A program made the translations under genes and the position numbers. The notes below the pieces were generated by a model. That model saw only the letters and a program-made list of their open reading frames with translations. It was not told the origin of the DNA and did no database searches. 64,000 bases of DNA from Ruminiclostridium hungatei. Lineage in GTDB: Bacteria; Bacillota; Clostridia; Acetivibrionales; DSM-1351. Positions within the stretch are counted from its first letter, which is position 1. Every line of letters begins with the position of its first letter. The stretch is taken from positions 1-64,000 of the forward strand of contig NZ_MZGX01000013.1 of the NCBI RefSeq assembly GCF_002051585.1, given 5' to 3'. Below are positions 45,440 through 54,515 of this stretch, one piece after another.

Positions 45440-45925
45440 CTACCCTCCGCATCTTACGACCCTCCCCTTGATAACATCAACCGTATGTACTAAAACCGGC
45501 AAGATTGTTCCCAGGCATTCCTTTACTGCTTTCGGACTTCCTGGAAGATTTATGATGAGCGTATCTTTCCTGGTTCCGGCAACTGCCCGTGATAATATGG
45601 CATTTGGTGAATACTTTGAAGTTTCTATTCTCATTTTTTCGGGAATACCAATAATTTCTCTGTCAATCACCTTATATGTAGCCTCGGGAGTAACATCTCT
45701 GGGGCTTAAGCCAGTCCCGCCTGTTGTCAGTATAATATCCATAAAATTCTCATCTGCCAGCTTTTGTAAACATTCCACTATTGTATCTAATTCATCTGGA
45801 ATTATAATCTGACTTTCGACTGAGCCAATATTCTTTACCATTTCAGCAATTACTTTGTCACTGGTACTTTCTCTTTGGCCTCTCGAGGCACTATCGGATA
45901 TTGTTACTACTGCTATTTTAATCAT
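45440..45925 (-). CDS. mog: Molybdopterin adenylyltransferase-type protein (Mog/MoaB)
   Basis: A 161-residue protein with the molybdopterin-binding signature: TISDSASRGQRES near the start, TTGGTGLSPRDVTPEAT, and LPGSPKAVKECLGTILP. It adenylates molybdopterin before metal insertion by MoeA. Its start overlaps the preceding MOSC gene by four bases. Confidence 0.92.
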   Translation of the reverse strand: MIKIAVVTISDSASRGQRESTSDKVIAEMVKNIGSVESQIIIPDELDTIVECLQKLADENFMDIILTTGGTGLSPRDVTPEATYKVIDREIIGIPEKMRIETSKYSPNAILSRAVAGTRKDTLIINLPGSPKAVKECLGTILPVLVHTVDVIKGRVVRCGG

Positions 45926-46356
45926 TTTTTCACCCTTATTTCATCACCAATTTTTATACTGCCGGATTTTTCTACGATAGCAAATAAACCTTGCTTTGGC
46001 ATTATGCAACTATTGACTTTCTTAAATATCTCACACTTATAATGGCATTCCTTGCCTATCTTTGACACTTTCAGTTCTACATCTTTACCAATCAATAAGC
46101 CATCCCCTATTTTGAGTTTTCCTAAATCAATACCCTGGGTGGTAATATTTTCTGCATAATCACCTGGTTTTAGAACTAAATCAGTTTTATTGCCTTGGTT
46201 GTTACTGTTCTGTTTCATAATATTTTCAATAGAAAGAAGACTAATCTGTCTTATATGATCTCCAGAATGGGCATCACCTTCAAACCCATAATTCTCAATT
46301 GCTTCTATCTCTGTAACAGGATACTTTGAAGTCCCTTTCTCTTTACTTATGTTCAA
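45922..46356 (-). CDS. MOSC-domain protein
   Basis: About 144 residues in the MOSC fold found in molybdenum-cofactor sulphurases and YiiM-type enzymes. Marks are NYGFEGDAHSGDHIRQISLL, the LKPGDYAENITTQGIDL segment, and GKECHYKCEIF with the conserved cysteine. It probably carries or modifies the cofactor. The likely start is TTG 46356, with GGGAGGG eight bases before; the frame extends seven codons upstream. Confidence 0.88.
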   Translation of the reverse strand: MNISKEKGTSKYPVTEIEAIENYGFEGDAHSGDHIRQISLLSIENIMKQNSNNQGNKTDLVLKPGDYAENITTQGIDLGKLKIGDGLLIGKDVELKVSKIGKECHYKCEIFKKVNSCIMPKQGLFAIVEKSGSIKIGDEIRVKK

Positions 46357-46455
46357 TGAATAAACCCTCCCAATCAATTTAAATTGCCTCTCTTTCTTAT
46401 TAAAATTTATATATTTCTTAAAATTGAAGTTTAACAGTCCGGCTAAATAAATAAT

Positions 46456-46938
46456 TCAAACTCGATTCTCTCTGCAAAAATTACCGCTTTTACCGCCAAC
46501 CTTTTTAAGCAGCTTAATTTCTGAAATAATTATGCCTTTATCTACTGCTTTACACATATCATAAATTGTCAATGCAGCAACAGATGCCGCGGTTAATGCT
46601 TCCATTTCAACTCCGGTTTTAGAATATGCCCTGGTAAAAGTTTTAATAACAATCCGATCCTTTTCAATATAGAAATCCAATTCTACTTCATCCAAAGGTA
46701 TCTGATGGCACAGAGGAATTAACATGCTTGTCTGTTTTGCAGCCATAATACCCGCACATTTTGACACACTAAAAATATCTCCTTTTGCAACTTTATTTGA
46801 TTTAACCAGCTCAAGAAGTTCTTCTGACATTTCTATGGAAGCCTGTGCAGAAGCTTCTCTGCAGGTAGGCTCTTTAATTGAAACATCTACCATTTTTGCT
46901 CTTCCTTCCGTATCCAGATGACTCAACTCTTCTATCAA
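46456..46938 (-). CDS. moaC: Cyclic pyranopterin monophosphate synthase MoaC
   Basis: A 160-residue enzyme that finishes ring formation after MoaA. It shows MVDVSIKEPTCREASA, KGDIFSVSKCAGIMAAKQTSMLIPLCHQIPL, and VEMEALTAASVAALTIYDMCKAVDK. It probably starts at TTG 46938 with GGAGG upstream. It directly follows moaA. Confidence 0.94.
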   Translation of the reverse strand: MIEELSHLDTEGRAKMVDVSIKEPTCREASAQASIEMSEELLELVKSNKVAKGDIFSVSKCAGIMAAKQTSMLIPLCHQIPLDEVELDFYIEKDRIVIKTFTRAYSKTGVEMEALTAASVAALTIYDMCKAVDKGIIISEIKLLKKVGGKSGNFCRENRV

Positions 46939-46941
46939 ATC

Positions 46942-47928
46942 TCATCCTCCTATCCTCATCATTGAACAAAAATCCATTTGTCTATCCTCAACAATCAAAC
47001 TATGGCTTGCTGGTTTGCTTGCAATTGCACTAAATAAAAGTTCAGTAACCTCATCAATATCAGGCCCTTTTCTAAGACTATTTTTAATATCAACCCATTC
47101 CTGCGTATATAGGCACGAAACCAGTCTCCCGTCTGACGTCAGCCTTATTCGGTTACAGTCGGAGCAGAACTTACAGCTCAAAGGGCTAATAAACCCGATA
47201 GTTCCATTTGTACCGGGTATTACATAGTATTTTGCCGGTCCATTTCCATCCACTGCTGCCGGTAAAAGACTGTAAGCCTCATTACATAGAAATCTCATTT
47301 CATCAGCAGATACAAACTTTTTTGCATATCCATCAAGACTGTTTTTTGTTGGCATATATTCTATAAATCTAACAGCAATTCCGGTCTCTGTAGAGAAGTG
47401 AACAAAGTCCAATATCTCATCAAGGTTAATATCCCTTATAATGACAGTGTTTACCTTAATCTGAGAAAATCCTAGTTCCATGGCTCTTTCAATCCCCGTC
47501 AGAACATCTTTGAGCTCTCCGTATTTTGTAATTTCCTTATACTTATCTGAGCATAATGAGTCTAAACTTATATTTAATCTTTTAAGTCCTGCTCTCTTTA
47601 ATTCGGATGCGAATTTTTTTATTAAAACCCCATTGGTGGTCATTGATATGTCCATGATTGAATCAATTTCTGTAATGCAAGAAACTAAGGCTGCTATATC
47701 TTTTCTTAGTAATGGCTCCCCACCGGTTATTTTTATTTTCCTTATACCATGTGAAGCTGCTACCTTAACAAAACTTACAATTTCCTTTATACTCAGCATC
47801 TCTTCTTCAATAGCTTGAAGTACACCACATTTGGGAATACAGTATATACAACTTAAATTGCATCTATCCGTTACTGAAATTCTTAGATAATCAATTTTGC
47901 GGCCATATTTATCAATTAGAATTTTCAT
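46942..47928 (-). CDS. moaA: GTP 3',8-cyclase MoaA (radical SAM)
   Basis: A 328-residue radical SAM enzyme for the first step of molybdopterin synthesis. The SAM cluster motif is CNLSCIYC near residues 23-30. The second, substrate-binding cluster is in the C-terminal CKFCSDCNRIRLTSDGRLVSCLY. GTP-binding basic residues follow. The end of the protein is slightly shorter and lacks the usual terminal GG (it ends MRIGG). Confidence 0.94.
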   Translation of the reverse strand: MKILIDKYGRKIDYLRISVTDRCNLSCIYCIPKCGVLQAIEEEMLSIKEIVSFVKVAASHGIRKIKITGGEPLLRKDIAALVSCITEIDSIMDISMTTNGVLIKKFASELKRAGLKRLNISLDSLCSDKYKEITKYGELKDVLTGIERAMELGFSQIKVNTVIIRDINLDEILDFVHFSTETGIAVRFIEYMPTKNSLDGYAKKFVSADEMRFLCNEAYSLLPAAVDGNGPAKYYVIPGTNGTIGFISPLSCKFCSDCNRIRLTSDGRLVSCLYTQEWVDIKNSLRKGPDIDEVTELLFSAIASKPASHSLIVEDRQMDFCSMMRIGG

Positions 47929-48088
47929 CACCCCTTATACCTCAAGCTAACCTGTCAGCCTGATATTACTTTATAGCAAGGTTTCTCCCAGCCATTTCAA
48001 TTCTCTATTGTGGAGTAGTAGCATGTAAAATAAAGATTTTATTGTGCTATATCAAAACAAAATTATATATCTCTTAACTTCAACGCTT

Positions 48089-48607
48089 TTACGAATCTTT
48101 GCATAAAAATCTTTGAACAATAAAATCAGCAATTTTCTCTACATCTTTAAAACGGAACAATTTAATATTATCAAAACCTTCGGGTGACTGGAAAGAGTTT
48201 TCATCAACAAAATTATTAACCAATGCAATAAGGTTATTATCAGTAGTGGTTATAGGATTATCAAATCGTATAACCTCTATTTTAGGCTTATCCATACTTT
48301 TATAGCCTTCAGTTATAATGATATCAACGTCAGTAAACAACCATTCTGCTATTTCATCCAAGTTTTTTTCACAGTCAATATTTTTAATCATGGCCATCTT
48401 TTCCATAGAAGCTATAACAACTGTATTTGCCCCAGATTTAGTCATTCTCCAAGTATCTTTTCCTTCATGGTCTATATCAAATTTATGAGCATCATGCTTT
48501 ATGGTACCCACTTTATAACCCATTTCCTTTAAATTAGGAATTAAATTCTCTATTAAGGTAGTCTTTCCGCTATTGCTCTTTCCAACTATTGAAACTATCG
48601 GTATCAT
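48089..48607 (-). CDS. mobB: MobB, molybdopterin-guanine dinucleotide accessory GTPase
   Basis: A 172-residue P-loop protein with IVGKSNSGKTTLIENLIP, GTIKHDAHKFDIDHEGKDTWR and VDIIITEGYKS. It binds GTP and assists MobA. It follows moeA by 12 bp on the minus strand. Confidence 0.92.
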   Translation of the reverse strand: MIPIVSIVGKSNSGKTTLIENLIPNLKEMGYKVGTIKHDAHKFDIDHEGKDTWRMTKSGANTVVIASMEKMAMIKNIDCEKNLDEIAEWLFTDVDIIITEGYKSMDKPKIEVIRFDNPITTTDNNLIALVNNFVDENSFQSPEGFDNIKLFRFKDVEKIADFIVQRFLCKDS

Positions 48608-48619
48608 TCTTATTATTCC

Positions 48620-49828
48620 TTATTCATCTAATAATTGTACTAAAACCTGTTCACCGCTTTTAATTTGAGGAGTATCTTCAGGTACAACTATCAAGCAATT
48701 GGATTGCAACATCGAATTAAGTGCACCTGAACTCTGAATGCCAACAGGTTTTGCAAAATATGATCCTCCCCTGTAACAGATGCGCCCCATGATATAATGT
48801 CTGCGCCCCGGGGCTATAGATATGTCTCTTTCTAAAACTGCATATTGTTCTCTAACCGGGTTGCCCACTCGTCCCTGCATTTTACACATAGCAGGTAAAA
48901 CAAACTCCCTAAAGGTCACTAATGTAGAAATTGGATTTCCAGGCAGTCCAAATACCAATGTATTTCCCTTCACCCCAAAAAGTACCGGCTTTCCAGGTTT
49001 AATGGCAACCTTCCAAAATTTTATACTTACACCCTTTTCTATTAGTACTTCTTTCACAAAATCATAATCTCCGACAGATACTCCTCCAGAAATTAAAAGT
49101 ATGTCTGAATTTAAGCCGTTTTCAATACTTCTAAATATTGCAGCTTTATTGTCCTTGGCAATGCCCAGGCTTATAGGTATACCCCCATACTTAATGACAT
49201 TTGCATATAAACTATAACTATTAATATCTCTTATTTTACCGGGTGATAATTCCTCTCCTATATCAACAACCTCGTCTCCAGTGGCCAGTATACTCACACT
49301 AGGTAGCTTGGCAACACTAATAGTACGAAGATTCTGTGCAGCAAGCATTCCTATATCAACTGGAGATATTTTTTTACCTTCTGGAATTACCAGCTTTCCG
49401 CGTGCTACATCTTCACCTTTGTACCTGATATTTTCTTTCTCTTTTACACCGCGAAACACTTTTACCAGTGCACCTTCTGCCTCTGTATACTCAATCGGAA
49501 CAACTGTGTCGGCTCCTTCAGGAATCGGAGCACCAGTCATTATCTTTAAAGCCTTTCCATTCATTAATTTGCCGCTATAGGTATATCCTGCAGGGATTTC
49601 CCCGATTACCTCAAGCCATATGGGCTGATCAAAGGATGCTCCTTTAAGTCCGGATGAAATAACTGCATATCCATCCATAGCTGAATTATTAAAGGTAGGC
49701 AGGTCAATATCTGAATATATATCACATGCCAGAATTCTATTTAACGAAGATGTTATATCTACTACTTCTGAATCTATTTTTACCACACTATCCAACACAA
49801 CTTCTCTTGCCTGTTCAATTCCTAACAT
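48620..49828 (-). CDS. moeA: Molybdopterin molybdotransferase MoeA
   Basis: A 402-residue enzyme that inserts molybdate into adenylated molybdopterin. Domain marks: LPTFNNSAMDGYAV, MTGAPIPEGADTVVPIEYTE, LSPGKIRDINSYSLYA, LLISGGVSVGDYDFVKEVL and FGLPGNPISTLVTFREFVLP. CCGGAGG precedes the ATG. It is the first gene of the moeA-mobB pair; the leader contains competing hairpins. Confidence 0.95.
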   Translation of the reverse strand: MLGIEQAREVVLDSVVKIDSEVVDITSSLNRILACDIYSDIDLPTFNNSAMDGYAVISSGLKGASFDQPIWLEVIGEIPAGYTYSGKLMNGKALKIMTGAPIPEGADTVVPIEYTEAEGALVKVFRGVKEKENIRYKGEDVARGKLVIPEGKKISPVDIGMLAAQNLRTISVAKLPSVSILATGDEVVDIGEELSPGKIRDINSYSLYANVIKYGGIPISLGIAKDNKAAIFRSIENGLNSDILLISGGVSVGDYDFVKEVLIEKGVSIKFWKVAIKPGKPVLFGVKGNTLVFGLPGNPISTLVTFREFVLPAMCKMQGRVGNPVREQYAVLERDISIAPGRRHYIMGRICYRGGSYFAKPVGIQSSGALNSMLQSNCLIVVPEDTPQIKSGEQVLVQLLDE

Positions 49829-50160
49829 ACAAACCTCCGGATCATTCCTGATATAGTATCAATATCTCATGATTGGCTCCTTTGCTAATTTGGAGCTTGT
49901 ATCCTCCAAGACACAAACCTGATTTCAGCCAAATAAGTTTAATTTTTCCACCGTAAATATTTTTCTATAATTAATGCAACGTTACTGAGCATAAATATTT
50001 TGTTAGAATAAATTTTGGAAACTTAAAACAGAAAGATATTCTTATGTATAATAAAAGAGACGGCGGGAAATTACAAGCAAAAATGTATTCCCACAGTCTT
50101 CTGTCATACTACTTTATATAAACTTTATTACTATTTAAATCAATAATCCTAATTTATTAA
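49829..50160 (-). promoter_or_regulatory. Leader and upstream region of moeA
   Basis: About 330 bp, no open frame supported. On the minus strand TTGGAG-GATACAAG-CTCCAA (49890-49909) can form one hairpin. The same AGCTCC can instead pair with GGAGCC 11 nt downstream (near 49876-49881). Two exclusive hairpins in a leader suggest attenuation. I could not fit the sequence to the known Moco riboswitch. The farther part (49990-50160) is AT-rich with nothing recognizable. Confidence 0.35.
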
Positions 50161-50175
50161 ACAATTTAATTGCAA

Positions 50176-50616
50176 TTAACAATTACTTTTATTGATGGCA
50201 TCTATTAATAATCTAAGACACTCTAACACCTGACTACTTTTATCCTGTGGAATGTTATCATATATTTTTTTAAAGTAATTACCCATTGAGTCCTCTATTT
50301 TCTCAAACATTTCCATACCACTATCGGTCAGTGATATTGTAATATACCGTCTATCGTTTGAATCAATCTCCCGGTTAACAAGATTCGCATTGACAAGATT
50401 ATTTACAGTCCTGCTCATTGTACTGTTATCAAGATTTAGTTTTTCAGCTAATTCATTTAAAGATATATTGGGTACGCGCCCAATCTCCGTTACTGCATGA
50501 CATTGAGTAAAAGATATCCCGCAACATGCCGCCTCAATCTCGCCTATTATTCCCAATTTTGCTTCCATTACCCTGATTAGTTCTCTTAATTCTCTTTCAT
50601 TACCTGACTTATTCAC
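50176..50616 (-). CDS. MarR-family regulator, likely controller of the nitrogenase-like island
   Basis: About 146 residues with a MarR winged helix (ISLNELAEKLNLDNSTMSRTVNNLVNANLV, then the wing REIDSNDRRYITISLT). The N-terminal helix carries ACCGISFTQCHAV, with a cysteine pair and a further cysteine that may sense a ligand or redox state. GTG 50616 with GGAGGTGG upstream is the likely start. Its own promoter overlaps TAATTGCAT elements that recur at the island's other promoters, so it is the best candidate for their regulator. The ligand is unknown. Confidence 0.85.
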   Translation of the reverse strand: MNKSGNERELRELIRVMEAKLGIIGEIEAACCGISFTQCHAVTEIGRVPNISLNELAEKLNLDNSTMSRTVNNLVNANLVNREIDSNDRRYITISLTDSGMEMFEKIEDSMGNYFKKIYDNIPQDKSSQVLECLRLLIDAINKSNC

Positions 50617-50639
50617 TGAAGTACCACCTCCAATTTTCA

Positions 50640-50681
50640 ATTATATCATTAATTTTTCTTTATGCAATTAAAAGTAATATG
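50640..50681 (-). promoter_or_regulatory. Promoter and TAATTGCAT inverted repeat upstream of the MarR gene
   Basis: On the minus strand TTGCAT (complement of 50662-50667), 16 bp, then TATAAT (complement of 50640-50645). The -35 is part of an inverted repeat: plus strand ATGCAATTA, four bases, TAATATGCAT (50662-50684 region). This layout suggests autorepression. Confidence 0.65.
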
Positions 50682-50697
50682 CATGAAAATAAATTAA

Positions 50698-51510
50698 TCA
50701 GCATGAACGAACGTTCCCTCTGGCATCAGAACGGCATCTTTGACAACTTCCTTTAAACTTAATGTTGGGAAACTTATTATGCAATTTCTCTTTTATTTCA
50801 CAGAACTCTCCATGCGTAAAAGCTTCTATGTTTTTAAATTTTGTATCATTTACAGGCAATAAAGGGATTACATTTATTATATCAATCCGATAATTATTAA
50901 GAAATAACATCAGGTTGTCAAGCTCTTTATCGTTTACTCCTGGTATTAATACAACATTTATTTTTATTTTCAGGTTTTCAATACTACTTAGCAATTCCAA
51001 TGCAGTCTTTTGTAAATCCAAAATCAGTTTGCCTGCTTCTATTCCTTCATAGTACTTATCACGATAATATATAAATTTATATATGTTATTGATACTATCG
51101 GTACAAACAGAATTAATTGTTAATGTGATATAATCTATGCCTGCTTCTTCAATTTTTTTAATATGCTCCTTTACTCCAAACCCGTTTGTACACATACATT
51201 TCTTAAAGTCGGGGAAATTTTTATTTATTCTCTTAAAGGCTTCAAAAGTTTCATCTGGATTAGCCAAAGGGTCACCAGGGCCCGCTATCCCAATAATCTT
51301 ACAATCGTCGTAAATTTCCAAGCTTTTGTTTACATATGTAACTACATCATTAACATCGAGAATACTTTCCGTCACGCCAGGTCTTTGAGCATCAGATGAT
51401 ATTCCTATTCTACAATAATTACATTTGGTATTGCATCGTTTGGCAATTGGTAAATGGATTCTACAGCCGGATAGAGTCTCATCGAAACAAGGGTGTAAAG
51501 TATTTATCAT
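50698..51510 (-). CDS. Short NifB-like radical SAM protein
   Basis: A 270-residue protein close to the radical SAM half of NifB, which builds the carbide-centred [8Fe-9S-C] precursor of nitrogenase cofactors. The start LHPCFDE, the cluster motif CNTKCNYCRI (Cys26/30/33) followed by RPGV, the AGPGDPLANPDETFEAF segment, and the Cys-rich end (CQRCRSDARGN, final Cys270) all match NifB order. The NafY/NifX-like extra domain is absent, as in short archaeal NifBs. It suggests the adjoining NifD/K-like proteins carry a NifB-derived cluster. A TATTGCAT half-site lies near its promoter. Confidence 0.88.
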   Translation of the reverse strand: MINTLHPCFDETLSGCRIHLPIAKRCNTKCNYCRIGISSDAQRPGVTESILDVNDVVTYVNKSLEIYDDCKIIGIAGPGDPLANPDETFEAFKRINKNFPDFKKCMCTNGFGVKEHIKKIEEAGIDYITLTINSVCTDSINNIYKFIYYRDKYYEGIEAGKLILDLQKTALELLSSIENLKIKINVVLIPGVNDKELDNLMLFLNNYRIDIINVIPLLPVNDTKFKNIEAFTHGEFCEIKEKLHNKFPNIKFKGSCQRCRSDARGNVRSC

Positions 51511-51540
51511 ATTATTTTCCTACTCTCAACATAAATATTA

Positions 51541-51559
51541 ATGCAATAAAAGAATTATA
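51541..51559 (-). promoter_or_regulatory. Promoter-proximal element of the NifB-like gene
   Basis: On the minus strand TATAAT (complement of 51554-51559) is followed within 5 bp by TATTGCAT (complement of 51541-51548), a variant of the island's shared half-site. The -35 is weak. It lies 31 bp before the NifB-like ATG. Confidence 0.45.
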
Positions 51560-51671
51560 TAGTTAATAGCCTTCCGCTAAGTAGAAATACATGGTTCTAT
51601 TTCTTTAAACAGAAGGCTACTTCCTTAGATAAAGCTTATTATCCAGGTAACCGAGAATACTCGAAATTTCT

Positions 51672-51851
51672 TTAGCAGCAAGTTTTTCTTTTAGATTTTT
51701 TTGCATCTTCAGCCGTTGGCCTTTTATAGTCAAAAAGGCTGCAATTGCATTCTTCTGTGCAGCACTCGCTTTCTTTATCAGTAAGCTCGTCTGTATTCTT
51801 CAGGCTATCCTCTTTATCATCTGATATACCTTTTAAGTCATCACCGGTCAT
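51672..51851 (-). CDS. Small Cys-pair-tailed protein between the NifB-like and NifK-like genes
   Basis: A 59-residue acidic protein from ATG 51851, with AAGGAGGTG five bases upstream, starting MTGDDLKGISDDKED. It has a central ECCTEECNCS cluster and ends KSKRKTCC. Cysteine pairs in the middle and at the very end suggest metal binding, cluster handling or thiol exchange. No family is recognized. It sits 25 bp after the NifK-like gene and is surely in that operon. Three other proteins in the island have similar Cys-Cys ends. Confidence 0.75.
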   Translation of the reverse strand: MTGDDLKGISDDKEDSLKNTDELTDKESECCTEECNCSLFDYKRPTAEDAKKSKRKTCC

Positions 51852-51876
51852 TTTGGCACCTCCTTTTCTTAATTAA

Positions 51877-53154
51877 TCAATAATATCTATTAATTATTTT
51901 ATTGTACCATACCTCAAAAAAATTGAGTGTTCCGTCATATCCTAAAAATGGACGTTTATGAAAATTCAACTCACGAGCTCCAGGATAAGTAATGTTAATA
52001 TACGCAGGCTCATATAGCTCTTTTGCAAAATAATACTCAAGATCACTGCCTAATAGGACCTGCGGTTTATTGTTCTGTATTTCTTCCTTAATTATCTGAT
52101 TATCATTTGTAACTAGCACATCCGTGCCAGGTGATATTTTAGCAAATTTAGCCTTGATTTCTTCTTCCTGCTCGTTGGATACATCCTTGACGATGACCCT
52201 TCCGATACTATCTTCATACTCCTTAGTAATTATATTAGTAAATGCCAGCGCAATTTCAGGTGGTCCTACAATCATTTTGTTCAACTGTTTTATATATTCG
52301 AAAAGCCTAACTGAATTTACTCTTCCCATTCCATTATGAAATTTACTTTTGACCATAGCTCTCTTTTCATCAAGAAGATGCGTAATATCTTTATTAAGCT
52401 GAACAGTCTCTGCTATACCTTTAATAAAGGCTTCTGTTTTCTCCATTCCCAGTGGATACGATAAAGTTATATATGGAATTTTAAATGCTTTCTTCATATA
52501 TTCAGCAGTCTCAAACCCTATAGGTGGGCAAATCACTACATTCAGACATGTATGTGCATACTTTCCAATTTGTTCTACCGATGCATTGCAGAATAAAGGT
52601 CTTGCCATAATTCCAAACTCCGCAAGTAAGCTTACTAAGTATGTCATATCCTCTTGCCAGCAGCTATTCATACTAACAGGACTTAGTATATTAACTGTAG
52701 GATTTGACAAATCTGCTTCTTTACATAGTTTTTCAACCAGTGTTCTCATAGCCATATTCATCCCAGACGTCTGATTATTCAGAAAGCCTCCTCCATCAAT
52801 ACGAAGCACGGGTATTGGCAAATCTGCACGCTTTATCAATCCATCAATATCATCACCGATTATTTCAGATGCACAAGTAGTAACAACCGCCATTAAATCC
52901 GGTTGGTTCTCATAAAACTCATCAATAATTTTCTCGCTAACTTCAACTTCTCCACCGAATACGATTGTTTTCTCACACATTTCGGTATAGTTTATGTTCA
53001 AAGGATATAATATGGAAGCTTCATATGCCGGATAAACGCACCCCTTGGGTCCATGAACGACTATCGATGAATTTTCTATTTGGGCAATTACTTGACTGAC
53101 ACCAAGAATGCCGCACTTTTCAATTGAATCAATACATAGTGTTGTATTTCGCAT
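51877..53154 (-). CDS. Nitrogenase-like component 1 subunit (NifK/NifE-like)
   Basis: A 425-residue NifD/K-superfamily protein. The three P-cluster-type cysteines are Cys14 (EKCGILG), Cys39 (HGPKGCVYP) and Cys94 (TTCASEIIGDD). A later cysteine, Cys209 (NVVICPPIGF), aligns with the NifD cofactor cysteine, but the cofactor histidine position is leucine (RPFLGYDG). It should pair with the following subunit as a heterotetramer. It is not a classical Mo-, V- or Fe-nitrogenase. Known nitrogenase-like enzymes act on tetrapyrroles or methylthio compounds; I cannot place this one among them. Confidence 0.85.
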   Translation of the reverse strand: MRNTTLCIDSIEKCGILGVSQVIAQIENSSIVVHGPKGCVYPAYEASILYPLNINYTEMCEKTIVFGGEVEVSEKIIDEFYENQPDLMAVVTTCASEIIGDDIDGLIKRADLPIPVLRIDGGGFLNNQTSGMNMAMRTLVEKLCKEADLSNPTVNILSPVSMNSCWQEDMTYLVSLLAEFGIMARPLFCNASVEQIGKYAHTCLNVVICPPIGFETAEYMKKAFKIPYITLSYPLGMEKTEAFIKGIAETVQLNKDITHLLDEKRAMVKSKFHNGMGRVNSVRLFEYIKQLNKMIVGPPEIALAFTNIITKEYEDSIGRVIVKDVSNEQEEEIKAKFAKISPGTDVLVTNDNQIIKEEIQNNKPQVLLGSDLEYYFAKELYEPAYINITYPGARELNFHKRPFLGYDGTLNFFEVWYNKIINRYY

Positions 53155-53158
53155 ACTC

Positions 53159-54508
53159 TCAACCTTCTACAAATAAAGAATATTTACTACTTTTATTATT
53201 TATGGAATCGTGCATTGCTTGATACAATTTTCTCGTACCATTAAATCCATAAATAGGATTTTGTGCAAGCTTATATTTAAATACAGTGCGTCCAGGATAA
53301 TAATTGTTATTGCAGAAAATTATCGGATCACCTAGATACTCAATTAAGTCCTGGACATCTTCTATATATTTTGTAACAAAAACCTTTACATCAAAACCAT
53401 CTTCTAGTACTTCTTTTTCAAATATGGGGAATTTATCCTTAACGATAGCAGGCTCAACTCCCACAACAATTGGATCCATTTCCAGCTCATACGCAAGCTT
53501 AGTTAACGCGATCATGCGTTCCCCTGTCTGGGTCCAAATAATACAATGCCTCCCTTTTCCAATTTGTGATATCAACTCTTTGCGTTTTCTCTCCAATTCC
53601 TTAACTTCCTGCAATTCATCAATATTTACATTTAAATTTAATGAAGTAATTATTTCATTAAGCCATTTTTTTGTAGCAAACAAGCCAAGTGGGTAGGTGG
53701 ATTCAGAATATGCCACATTAAACTTGTTTTTTAATTCATCAAATAATCCCATGCCAAAAAACAGACATGCCGCTACATTCAGTTGCGCTTTTTGCATTTT
53801 ATAAAAATCTTCGATTGACATGCCTTGATCAAATAATTGGTTTACCTCTACACCAATTATTTGGAGCATTCGCTTTATCTCTGTGATTTCTTCTTGTTTT
53901 GTCTGTCCTCCAATCCAGCGCCTAAGGAAAACATTCACCATTTTACTTTCAGAGTTCGCGCTTTCCTCATACTTTTTCGAAGGCAAAGATTTAGTAAGAA
54001 GCTTAAATGCCATCTCGGTTCCGCGTCTATAAGACTTCCCGGAATATCCTCCTGTATTTAAATAAATAACTTTTTTCCTTAAGTCTTCAGGCAACCCTTC
54101 TATACAGCCCTCAACGTCGTCTCCGATAATATCTGCACAGCAATTTGTTATGACTGCTATAATTTTGGATTTGTATTGCTTATCCACTTCCATCAAGCTA
54201 TCAATCAACTTCTTCTCACCGCCAAACACTACCTCTTTATTAGTAAAAGAAGTAGAAAGATGAGGTTTATTATCACACTCATTATGATAGCCCATTGCCG
54301 GCAGGTATCTTCTGTTACCCAAACACCCGGATGGCCCATGAACAAGAATAACAACATCATTAAAATAATTAAGAATATCAAAAGCGCCCCAAAAAGCACA
54401 AAATTGGTGCATATCTACACAATCACGTATATTTAAGCTGTCACTTTTTATCCCCTTTACCAATGCAGACAATTTTGTGGTCTTACCTTTAATCTCCGTA
54501 TCTATCAT
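53159..54508 (-). CDS. Nitrogenase-like component 1 subunit (NifD-like)
   Basis: A 449-residue NifD-superfamily protein. P-cluster-type cysteines are Cys37 (QFCAFWGA), Cys62 (GPSGCLG) and Cys123/124 (TNCCADIIGDD). Cys248 (LNVAACLFFG) aligns with the cysteine that binds the nitrogenase cofactor. The histidine of the NifD motif near the C-terminus (HGFDG) is tyrosine here (Tyr420, PIYGFNG). A cluster-binding active site is likely, but with changed ligation. TAAGGAGATAAG precedes the ATG. It lies four bases before the second subunit gene, so production is coupled. Confidence 0.85.
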   Translation of the reverse strand: MIDTEIKGKTTKLSALVKGIKSDSLNIRDCVDMHQFCAFWGAFDILNYFNDVVILVHGPSGCLGNRRYLPAMGYHNECDNKPHLSTSFTNKEVVFGGEKKLIDSLMEVDKQYKSKIIAVITNCCADIIGDDVEGCIEGLPEDLRKKVIYLNTGGYSGKSYRRGTEMAFKLLTKSLPSKKYEESANSESKMVNVFLRRWIGGQTKQEEITEIKRMLQIIGVEVNQLFDQGMSIEDFYKMQKAQLNVAACLFFGMGLFDELKNKFNVAYSESTYPLGLFATKKWLNEIITSLNLNVNIDELQEVKELERKRKELISQIGKGRHCIIWTQTGERMIALTKLAYELEMDPIVVGVEPAIVKDKFPIFEKEVLEDGFDVKVFVTKYIEDVQDLIEYLGDPIIFCNNNYYPGRTVFKYKLAQNPIYGFNGTRKLYQAMHDSINNKSSKYSLFVEG

Positions 54509-54515
54509 CTAGTAC

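Noticed and set aside
44700..49828. Complete molybdenum-cofactor pathway
   Set aside because: Molybdopterin synthase (moaD, moaE) and molybdate transporter genes are not in the window, so the set is partial here.
49829..49990. Molybdenum-cofactor riboswitch upstream of moeA
   Set aside because: I could not align the leader with the conserved segments of the Moco aptamer; only two simple competing hairpins are visible.
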